A stretch of 22,733 nt of DNA from Phallusia fumigata (taxonomy: Eukaryota; Chordata; Ascidiacea; Phlebobranchia; Ascidiidae), in contig QXVZ01011217.1 of assembly GCA_008931825.1 (NCBI GenBank), positions 1 through 22,733 of the forward strand, read 5' to 3'. A program made the position numbers and the translations under genes. Position 1 is the stretch's first letter. Every line of letters begins with the position of its first letter. This document shows positions 1 to 12,000 of the stretch, one piece after another. Below the pieces are notes generated by a model. It saw nothing but the letters and a program-made list of their open reading frames with translations, was not told where the DNA came from and did not search any database.

Positions 1-3000
1 AGAGTTGTATGTGAACAGTTTATAAGAGATCATTGTTCTACCATGTAGAGCTGAGGAGCCTTTTCGATCAAAATTTACAAAAGTGACATTGACCAGCACC
101 CAAGCCTCAGACAGGGGCAAAACAACTCCTTGCTTTGTTCTTTCACCTTATAATGCAACAAATTGAGTCAATATCGACAAATGAAAAACCAACATCAATT
201 ACTGACCTGGTTTAGATACATCAGAGTATGCCACAATAATGCTGTTGAAAATTCCAGCTTGACCCCATAAAACATTTTTATCAACAACCTGCTTTGTTTC
301 AATACCAGCAAATTCATTATTGACCATAACAAAGTTGTGAAACTGTGAGTAAAAATGTTCAGTAATTTTTGAAAAATAAAAAACTCTGTATCAGTTTTGA
401 AACCCCTGTTTTGAAAAACAATGAAATATACCTGAATTGATCCACTATTAACAACTTCTGAACCTTTTTCACAGTTCCATGTTTTTAATGAATAGAATTT
501 AACAACTTGAGGTGTTTGTGATGAACATCTCTGATCTTTTTTTGGTGTGTATGTCTGAACAAATGCAAAGGTGTTTGTTACATGCTAAAAGTAATCTTAT
601 ATTTTATCAATTTACTTCCTTCTGATTACAAAATATGCCAATAAAATACCTGAAATATCCACAAACCAAACCATCCTGAGGAATGCACAGTGTTGTTCAG
701 AAATTCACCAAGATGGTGTCTCTGTTGGCAAACACTGCTATCAAAAGAAGGTCCATCAGGGTTAACATGCATTCTGTACCAGAAGCCAAAGTGAGTTCCA
801 CCTGGAAAAAAAATTGTTGTAAAAACACTTGTTTCAAAGTGCGTTTAAGGTGAAATACCTGCAGCGGCATTATGTCGAATAGTATTATTTGGATTGGTGA
901 CCCAGAAAGCAGCAGGAGTAATGTCATCATTTTGTAGAGAGGTGCTTTGGCGACAAAAAAGCACCAAGTTATATTGCAAAATGTTACCATGTTCAATTCC
1001 ATCCTCAATGAACATTGCTCCTCCCTTGACATTGTATGCAACATTGTTTTCCACCAACACATGATGTGTGTGATGAATGGTCACTGCCCTACATATTGAC
1101 ATGGATATGTAAGCTATGTAAGGCTTTAAACTTTATGACAAGTTGTACAAACCTGTTAAATGTTTTGTGTATTGCACATCCACGCACATAGCTTTCAAAG
1201 TTGACATCACCCATAATATGAAAATGTATTGGATATCGACCTAGTCGAAAAGCTTGTCCAACCTCAGTTAATTCCACGTATTCAATGTGGGCCACCGCAA
1301 TGTTTCTACTTCTGTATCTGGGATGTATCATTATTGTGGCTCCAAATTCATCTGATCCTTCCTCTTCACCAAACCGTCCCTAAAAAACATCTAATCAAGT
1401 CTACTACACACATCACTAACAATGTTGCTTACTTGAAAGCAGGTTTGTGTGGCAAATTCTCCAGTATTAAAGCCTGCCTCACATGCCGGTATCACATCAT
1501 TCCATTCCATATGTTTGGAACCCCGAACAACAATATTACGGGTCAAAAGCCCAACCTCAGCCTTGGTTTCAATTGTTGTACCATCTTTAAAATATAAAAC
1601 ATTTACATTTAGGTACAACAGTTTTATATTTGAAAATGTTAATGCCCCATGGGATGAGCAGGAGCAGTTTGAAGTGGGGGTATCAGTATATTACTTACCA
1701 TTTAAGTGCACAAACAAAAAAACTAGTAGATATTTTTTGATGCAAAATATACCTACAAACAGAGTGGTTCACATGGACTTAAACCAAAAACTGNCCATCT
1801 TTAAAATATAAAACATTTACATTTAGGTACAACAGTTTTATATTTGAAAATGTTAATGCCCCATGGGATGAGCAGGAGCAGTTTGAAGTGGGGGTATCAG
1901 TATATTACTTACCATTTAAGTGCACAAACAAAAAAACTAGTAGATATTTTTTGATGCAAAATATACCTACAAACAGAGTGGTTCACATGGACTTAAACCA
2001 AAAACTGCATACTACATAAAAGCAATATTGTTCGGCATTACCTTGTAAAACTTGAGTCAATGACACATGCTCGTACATAAGTGGTTTATCCAAATGAACA
2101 TAGGTTTTGTCAGAACTTGTTTGAACTATAGTTCGAACTTCTGTTTCTTTTTGACTGTGTCGATGACCTATGCAAATTATTGTGTCACAGAAACATATAA
2201 ATATTATTCTTATGTACTAATTTACCTGTACTGGCAATTACAATTTTGTCACCGATGCTCCATGATACAGGCTCTTTTAGATGCAGCACTGTGCTTCCAA
2301 CAAGTGTTGTATTTAACAAATGTGTCCATGTAGGGTTTACAGGTTTACCATGCATTTCAAGGGATCCGTTTCTTACCCCAAGCACCTTAAATTGCTCACA
2401 AAGTTTAATAACAAATTTTAAAAACAGTGCATGCAATTTAAACCTTTGTGCCATATATTGGAATTTCTCTTGATCGTAAATGTCCATGTAGTGTTATAAT
2501 TGCCTTTTTCATAAAAGGTTCATCTTGGGTACCAATCTATACAAATTGCAGAAAATAAAATCCAGTGTGAAACAACTTGGTATATTTCCTTACCTGTAAT
2601 AATCCACCTTTTGTTATCAGTATGTATTCTGCCTGCAGCTCTATGTCCTTGTCATCAAAAATTAACTTTCCTCCATCAATCAGTAAAAATTTCAAAACTG
2701 GTGTACTAGTGTCTAAAACTAAAGTCTGCCCATGTTTTATTACAACAAAATCCCCAGTTGTTGGTGGATCCAAACCACCCCACGTAAACCGTGAAGACCA
2801 CAAATCTAAAATCAGTTAAATAAACAATTTTAAATATTAAACTATGTAAATGAAAATATGAACTAATGTAAATGTAAATATCTTACCAACATATTCAAAG
2901 TAGGTGTCAGAATTAACTGCTTGACCTTTTCCCAAAATTATAACATTTATTAAAGAATTTACTGACTGGAAACTGCTACCGGTCGTGCAGTAAATTTGAT

Positions 3001-6000
3001 TTAAAGTTGAGTTTATTACATCGCATGTAATTCCAGCAATGACGACGTTCACCTGAATAAACACATAAACACACCAATACAAAAAGTTATCTAAAAATAC
3101 CACTAAATATGTTTTCCTTTCATAAATTAGAATGTCTTTTGTTTACATACATTTTTAAAAACAATATTTCTGTTACATAATAGGCATACCAACCTCACTA
3201 GATTTGTCAGAAAATCCGTGTCCATGTATTGTGACAATAACTCCTCCACCTGTACCACCTCTAACTGGTGAAATGCCTGATACAACTGGGGTAAATCCTG
3301 CTTTATATTTAAACATATTTGAAGTCACCACATAGTTCTTTTCTATTCCAATAGTTATTGGACATGACTTGTCTACAGTGTAGTCCACTGTGTCTGATTC
3401 ATCTGTAAAGTACAGTCACAATAATTGACCTTTTTTCGTTTTCTTTTTAGGCACTTACTTTTTAGGCGGTAAACTCTGGTGTCCTCTTTTGAAAATTCAT
3501 CATTTGTAAAAACTGAAAATACACTTCCTGCTATGTTCCATGCAGCAACAGTTTTATCTGTAGCCTCCCAAATTTTGTTGGTAAGCCTTGTCTCAACAGC
3601 GAGACCTTTGTGCACACAATCAATATCTGCGTAGTTGGGTTGGGTTTGATCCAAAGTCACAAGATCACCAAGACACACAAAACCTAAAACAAAAATAAAC
3701 TTCAATATGCCAACTCAGATAAACATTTGTGCCAAGGTATACATTTTACTTATTTATAGTGTACAACAAAAATATTGACAAAAAGTTACCTAATAGAAAT
3801 CTAAAAGCTGTTTACCTTGTTTGGGAACTGGTCTCCATGCCATAACAGTTTGTCGTTTGTCATTTCTTCGACTGAATATTAAAGTAAACTGCATAGGATG
3901 ACTTACAGCATTTTCTGTCACTTGCTTAACTGAAGGAATCACCAGACTATTATGATCTTGGCAAAAACAAAACAACATACTTTNAGACCTTTGTGCACAC
4001 AATCAATATCTGCATAGTTGGGTTGGGTTTGATCCAAAGTCACAAGATCACCAAGACACACAAAACCTAAAACAAAAATAAACTTGAATATGCCAACTCA
4101 GATAAACATTTGTGCCAAGGTATACATTTTACTTATTTTATAGTGTTCAAGAAAAATATTGACAAAAAGTTACCTAATAGAAATCTAAAAGCTTTTTACC
4201 TTGTTTGGGAACTGGTCTCCATGCCATAACAGTTTGTCGTTTGTCATTTCTTCGACTGAATATTAAAGTAAACTGTGTAGGATGACTTACAGCATTTTCT
4301 GTCACTTGCTTAACTGAAGGAATCATCAGACTATTATGATCTTGGCAAAAACAAAACAACATACTTTTAAGCTATCATAAATAAAATGTTTGCAAAGAAT
4401 CCTTTGCAGTATAACATGCAACGAAATGAAACATGCACATGTGAGAAATATTCACAATTAATTACAATTGTTTTTACAAAATAGGTACCTGTGTAATTAG
4501 AGATGAAATGGCCCAACTGATTGTTTGTGGTCGTACTCACAGAAAAATAGTGTCCACTTAGCAAAGACCCAAGTATTTCATTCGCAGTTCGATCAAAATA
4601 AATCAAAATGGGTTCTAAAATAAAAGCATATATTTATGACAGCAATATACTATTTTTAATTAAAGTATTTTACCTGGATCCAAGGTACATGTTATACTGG
4701 TTGAATTTGCAAATGATGAATTTGCTTTTTGAGTACAAAAGTTGTCACAAACTCGTACACTCATTGATCGATCAAAATTAATTCCCACCAGGGTAAGTGC
4801 AAAATTTCCTCCATACCCTCCTATAACCAATCAACACACTTTAAAAAAAGCTTACTAAAATATATAAATTTTCTTACCTTCCGATGGAGTAAGGGACGAA
4901 ACATTAAATTTGTAATAAAACATAGCATTAGAAGATGCAAAGCCAAGATTTGGGACTAAAACATTTACTTTGTATGCTCCACCCTTGTGTTCACCTACAA
5001 TACATTCAATCTAAAAAAACATTAAAGGTTTTTTAATGTGTGCTTAGTATTTAAATGATAGAATAATAATCTTACATGTGTAGAATTCGAAAAAACAAGC
5101 TCACAAATAGCATCTCCAATTAAAACAGTTGTGTTTGATCCATTTAACCAACTTCCTTTAATATGTAAAAGATCACCACCTGTGCCTTAAAAACAAATAG
5201 CATCAATAATGGAGTCCATTTTGAAACTAAATTTTTCTGTTTAATTGTACCTTCTATGGGATCGACAGAGTTAACAATAGGAGTTAAATTATCATCATAG
5301 TGAAAGGTAATCTCCTGGAATTGATTTTGTGGAAGAAGTGAGACAGTGGAAAACTTTGATTGATCTTGACTTGGTGTTTCACACATAAACTAAAAAACAT
5401 TTAATACATACAATCCTGTGGGTTTTAAAAAAAGAACATAATAATACCTTGCTATTTGATAAAACAGATTTTATGCTGCATGGTTTTCCATCAAAAAAAA
5501 CCTTAAAGCCATCTGTTGCAAATCCATGTCCTTCAAATGTAACAATTGATCCACCAGCTACACTTCCAGATGTTGGAGATATTGAATAAAATGCAGTGCT
5601 GTATGAAGAGTTAGGGTGTACAAAAATAGAAACCTATTTTTAACACATTAATTGTTTCTGATCAGATTTAATGAATGTTTAAGTGTTTTTAAAAACATGT
5701 GCATGAATGGCTGACCCATGACAACAGACCTGGCAATGTATTGCTTGTCCGCTGGGGAAAATGCTGCAAATCCCTTGTGAAAAATTGTTACTTCCACACT
5801 ATGCTGACCAGCTGGTAGATAACTGAGGTGGCATTGTATAACAGTTGTGTTAACCAATTGTACAATGCATACGCTGTCACCTGTGAACAGTTAAATGTAA
5901 ATTTAATTCACTTATTTGTGTGAATGAAAATCTTGTTCAGGCATTGTTACCAATCTGCACAGATGCATTGTTGGCGCTATCAACAAACCCTGATCCAACA

Positions 6001-9000
6001 ATCGTTAGGGTTGTATTATCTGACATTACAGGATTGGGAAAAATGTCATTCACTTGTGGAGTAGAAACATTTGATGACATAAATTCACAGTTCCCAGTAC
6101 AAACTGACTTGATGTGAGAACTGCAAAGGTATAAAGAAAGTATAGGAAATAGGTTTTAAAAAAACATTTCCTGCCCTACAAATAGCTTACCTAGTTGAGA
6201 CAGATGCATTGGTAGTTGTTTCTCCAGAAAACCTCATTGTTTGACATTTTAACTCATTGTACTGTGCTTGGTAAACAACACACAACACTCCACCCATGTA
6301 AACACCTGCTTCTTTGGAAAATCCAAATCCTGCATATGACAATAAATCAAAACAATTGTTAAATTGATGGAATTTAACAAAAGTTGATAGTTATGCACCA
6401 TTGACGGTAACTAATGTTCCTCCCTCTAAGGATCCAATTGAAGGGTAAACTTTTTCCACGTCTGGCAGAAGACCAAATCGCAGATCAAGTGAACTAGAAG
6501 CTCTTCCAATGTTATTAACAGTTACTTCCACCTGTTGTCAAATTTAACAAAAACATCACCTTTTTATGCTTTTGACAAAATTATGTTCACCATATTTCCA
6601 TACTACACATATTGATTAAATTATTTAACATTGGATCCAATTGTTACCTAAGCTTTTTGTGCAATGATTGTTTCTGCCAGCAAAAACGCATGGGTCCCCA
6701 CATATGAAAAGCATTTATGTACATGTTAATATTGTATTGTATTTTAATACATTTAATACATGTAATCTATTGAGTTGGTGATTATAACAGTAACTAAATT
6801 ACCACTGTGTTACCAAGAAATAGACTGAATTACCACTGTGGCCTAATCATCAAACCTAATGGGACTAGCAAAGGAATTTCTGGGGGAAACGCTTTAAATA
6901 CAGCGATCAGTGAACAACAATGAAATGTTCTCAAAACATGGGATAATTTCTTCCATTTCTAACATTATTTAATAATCTGACACATTTTTGGGACTTGTGG
7001 GGGGTAACTACTGAGACTATGGGGTCAAATAAACAGATCAATACACTACAATTAGATGCTCTTCAAACTGACCAAATTTCATCTAATTCAGACATTGTTT
7101 AATAATTTCAAGAAAAGCCTTGGAAAATGCGGCCAAAGACACTGATATTACACTGTCATGACCATATGTATAGCTGCATTATGGTGTAGCTGCAGCAAGT
7201 ACAATCTTGATCCACCAATGTGCCCTTCTCTTTTTTGCGCTCCATAACGTTAGTTTTATTTAAATTTTACAAACTTTTAATGCCAAAATTGCATGGACAA
7301 GGTGCTGGAAAATATTTCACTATTCGGGGGTTAGCAGGGCAACCACTGGGACTATGTTGTCATTCAAACAAATTACACACTGCCTTGACCATATATATCA
7401 AATGTGAAAGTCCATCCAATCCTTTAAATTTGCCATGTCAAAAGTGCATTGTCAAGTTGCAGGAAAAAAAGAAAAAAAGGCAAAATAAAAACAACATGTA
7501 TACAAATTGGCACAAACTTACAGCATAGGCTATTCCAACTTTTGTCACATTTAAAGGGTTGGGAAGACATTGAATAAGTGTGAGATTGGAATAAACAACA
7601 TTGCATTCATATTCTCCAATTTTGACAATGTTGGCACAATTGTCATCAGAAAACCCAAATCCTAAGTAAAAAAACATGAGAAATGCTTCTTATATTAATA
7701 TTTGTGTTCGCTGATATTGAAAAATGTAAATAGTGTCCGAAAATTTTTTAATATGAAATTCCCAGATACTAGTTAAATGTCACAAAGCATTAATGTAGTA
7801 CAAGCAAATAACTACAGTAAAGCAGATTACAGGCTGTTGCAACCAACTTGAACACTTCATAGACTTCGTATTTATTTATAAATTAGGGTTTCCTTATTTA
7901 TGGGTTATGACTACAGAGGCACACCATTTTGGCCAGATAAATAAATACCAGTGGTTTAAATATCAAAACACAACCAGACCAAAAGTTACCTTTGTGACCC
8001 AAATTTAAAACGTCACAAGCACTTGTGACAAAAGGTTTTATTAATAATTTATTAAAAAATGGTTTGTTTAAAAATAGTTTAGGAAGCCCTGAAGAAATTG
8101 CTTGCATGTGCCACAGACATAACAATTGGACTTTCTGCTGACCAAAATGGTAATGTTTTTCAGTGTATCTATTCAGCCAATAAATTCCCAGTCAGTTAAA
8201 CATTCAAAGGTAAAAAAGAACACCCAAAACATGACAAAAACCTGATGTAAAACAAGCTGCCAACAAGATTTTATCACCATATTTTCAAACTAATTTAAAA
8301 TATTGTTAGTAATATGCAATGTATAAATATAACACACAACTTACCCATAATACTTATTAGAGTTTTTCTTGAACCATGATCTGGTTTTACACTCGTAACA
8401 TAAGGTGTGTAGCATTTTCCTCCAACAACAAATCCAACACTAGCATTGGTAGGTTCTTCCTCACAATTGGGGATTTTGCTTACAATGTTACAACCAACAG
8501 ATCTTTTCTTTTGAGTGTTTTCCTCTTTAAAATGGTTTTGGTGGCTTTAATTTCTATTTACAACTCATTACTGATGAAATAGTACTTACTTTTTACTCCA
8601 CTCAACGTTGCAGGATGACCATTAAGGCTAACTTTGGGAGAAGAGTGAGTATTTTGACCTTCTCTGACATGTATTGTGCCTGTCATTACAAATGTCCCAC
8701 TACTGTCTCCATCAACATACCCAGAGGAGTAATAGTAAACACCAGCATTTAAAAATTTGTGAGAAAACCGTCCTGAAAATAAATATATCAGTACATAAAA
8801 ATGTTTTACCATTTCAAACACTTTTGAACAAAAAAGCCAATTCAACCTGAGACACTTCGTGTTGTACTTGAGATAAAACCCTTTCCATCAAAGTTTGTAT
8901 GAAATGGTTTTGCAATGGAAAATACCCTTGCACCCCAATTGCTATCTAATGCAGCAGGAATACTCCATCTCCACACAACCATATCACCAACTGATACTGT

Positions 9001-12000
9001 TAAAACTGTTGGTTCCCATGCAAGACCTTGTCCGTAACCTGCAAAAATGAACTGCTGGTATATATAAATGTGTTTTTCTTTCATAACATACCCTTACCAG
9101 AGCGATATCCATTGTTGGTAACGTAATGAACTCTAGTAAATGAGTCGGTTTTGCACTGAATGTTGCTCCAATCAACTGAGACAATCGAGCAGTTTGTGGT
9201 CCCAATCGCCACCTGTTTTTGAAAAATCGACAAATTATAAAATCTGTCAACATGCCAACATTTAAAAGCAATTGCAATTACTTTCATAGTTTCATGATTC
9301 ACAAACCCCTTGCCAGATATTGAAATCATGGTAGAACCATAAAGTGAACCAGATTTTGGAAGGTAATCATCAACAAGCAGTATGTATTCCATTCCACCAA
9401 CATTATTTTTTCTGCAACGGTTATTTGTTTCGAACAAAAGAAAAAAAGAAAAGGATTTTGTCACTTACAGCATATCAGCGATTCCATATTTTCCAATGTG
9501 AACATTTACACTGTATACTCCAGGAGCTAGTGAAGGAAGCTCACAAGATATCTCAGTTTTACTCCATGCGGCAATTTTGCACATTTTCCCACCGACATAC
9601 ACTGTTACTTCAGATGAAACATTTCCCAGGTTTTCACCAGTTATGTTAATCAAGTTTCCACCTGGGTGGGAACAATATGTAGGTTAACATCAGTAAAATG
9701 TATTAACTAGCTTAAATAATAGACTATTACCATCAACAGCTGTTTCGTTTGGTTGTACAGACTTAATCACTGGCAAATTGTTGTCAGAGTAAGTGTAAGA
9801 TGATGGGAGTCTATCAATTACAGTGTCATGCTCACACAGAGTTACATCAACTGCGCAAACAAAGATACAGTTAGAAAGGTTGCACAAAAATGTAATTTAG
9901 TTTTTTAGGTATACCAGTTCCTTTGCTCCCAGGTGGTACTACACACTGAAGTGTAGTTGATGGAATTATAACATTATTAACATTGCTGGGGATCTGCCTG
10001 CACTCATTAGCACCAATTTTAATGGTTGAGTTAACTGTGAATCCATATCCATGTAGTGTCATAGTGCCTCCACCTAAAAGAACAAAATAAAGTATATACA
10101 GGTAAATGCATCAAACAGACAAGAATAAAAGCATGTCCACCAGTGGTAAATCCAATTGATGGTGAAACTTCGGTTAATCCTGCTGTTATATTAAATGTAA
10201 GAGACACATTTTCTGCTGATTTGGCCCTTCCATACTGACTTAATGAAACATCGATGTTGTAAATTCCACTTGGACCAGACATTACCTAAAACAGTTATTT
10301 TAACATTACAACTGACAACTTTGATACCCATCGTTGAAAAGTATCAAAAATGCTATAAATAAGTACAAAGCAAACAAACAACTTCCAATACAACCGAGTA
10401 AAAGTCAAATAGCAAAACACAAAAGTTAACCTGAAAATGTTTCTCAGCAAAATATCGAAAAAATATGATAGAAAATCTATTCTTTGTTTAAAAGCCCTTT
10501 TTTAAGATTTTATTTGTCTGTTATATAGATGTTGCTATGCTTGTACTATATCTGTCTACCTGGCATAGAATGCAAGTTTCATTATGATGTAAAATCAAAC
10601 AGGGTGTTAATCCAATTAATACTGATGCATTGGTGGTTTCTTTATTGCCAAGCATTGTACCAGTCAGTTTTAAAGTTGTATTGATCGGGCCTGTAATAAA
10701 ACAACAAGAATATGACAAAACAACCTTGAACTAAATATTGCAAATTGTATCTAGTCACCAAAGGCTGGACTGGAACTATAAATAACTGGAGTTACGTCCT
10801 CGCTCCAATTAAAAGAACAGTTTCCTTTGCACATAGATGAGATACCGTTGACAAACACCTCAACCTTAAAGGTAAAGAAGCATTGTTGGCATTTGCAAAA
10901 ATGCACTGATTTTTTTAACACAAAAATACCTGAGGCATGTTATAAGGCAAATGAAGCATTTCACCGGGAATGGGGTCATGAAAAATACCCCCATACTGTG
11001 AAACATGTACAGATGCTGACAATCCAGGACCACCTTCCACATTTGTGGCATTGATCTTTGTAAAATAATTCATTTAGTTAAAAGTTTAACTATGTTGTCA
11101 ACTTTTGAAAGTTTTACACATTGGCAAAGAATTTAGTTTGCTAAGATCCTAGAATCAAATGTCTGTTTTAGTATTACACTATATTTATGTCACAAGCACA
11201 AACAGCAAAATATACACAAAAAGTACCACTAATAGATCTTTTTTTCCACCATTTGATGTCCACTCTATTTCATAATCAATACTGTGGCATTTTCCAGATA
11301 TTTTTACATTTGTGCTTCCAAATCCATCGATTGATTCCAGTAAAAATTTAAGTTCTGTTGCACTAGCATTTACTGGAATATCTGTAAACAATAGGTAATG
11401 GTTGTTGTTTTAGGTTTATTTTGTCAACAATTTTACAGATAAGAAACCTTTTAAAAAATGAGTGATGCCATCATTTGTGTAGTGCAGACTGAAGAATCCT
11501 GTCATTGGGGGGGTTGATTCTTTAATACGTTGAACTTTGACAAGATTCTTGTTGTTATTGCATGTCTGCCTTGAAGTGTTTCCATCTACTGTTGGATTAC
11601 CACATTCCTCTGTCTGAGATTAAACATTTTGTATGCTTTCTTAAACATCAGGGAGAATACTGCCAAATCATATAGCTTATACTTTAACTGAACAAACTAA
11701 TGGAAACCATTGCATTTTGTGACAAAAGTAAGCTATAAAACATTTTTTACTGATTTACCTTAAAAAACTTCAGAAAACACAGTTTTTAAATTATACATAA
11801 TTCTCAGTGTCAATTTAACAGTGTTGTACTACTGTCAAAAATATTAATATATGTTTAATGTACCATTAAAAATGGAATTTGATGTCCACAATTCACAGTT
11901 TCGATTATAATGTCATAATCTGCATATGAACCATTTTTATTGACGATAATGTTTCCAATAGCTCTTCCATTGGCTTGACCCCCAGCTTTTCTTAGTTGTG

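Larger units (their letters stand above)
3602..4367. repeat. Near-identical 382/383-bp direct repeat around an N
   Basis: Bases 3602-3983 and 3985-4367 align end to end with about ten substitutions and one indel, separated by the N at 3984. They carry exon 42 and the start of exon 43. Divergence of 2-3% fits two alleles of a heterozygous marine animal. Confidence 0.9.

Noticed and set aside
1229..1597. Plus-strand open frame of 122 codons
   Set aside because: It lies opposite exons 50-51, whose minus-strand translation matches the conserved beta-helix. It has no similarity of its own and is an antisense shadow.
3602..4367. True tandem exon duplication extending the VPS62-like domain
   Set aside because: The junction is an N, the copies run end to end up to it, and one exon copy is cut there. 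The same pattern occurs twice elsewhere in pure intron, which favours unmerged alleles.
5599..5633. Longer exon 36 starting at 5633
   Set aside because: The frame is open, but no donor of matching phase near 5715-5730 gives a sensible IPT join. The acceptor at 5599-5600 has a better pyrimidine tract and fits the CAG|gtctgt donor of exon 35.
5920..6117. Plus-strand open frame of 65 codons
   Set aside because: It is opposite exon 34, which has proper splice sites and IPT motifs on the minus strand.
7220..7528. Plus-strand open frame of 102 codons
   Set aside because: It runs through interspersed repeat sequence in an intron and across the donor of exon 31, and ends in low-complexity Lys/Gln codons. 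It resembles no protein.
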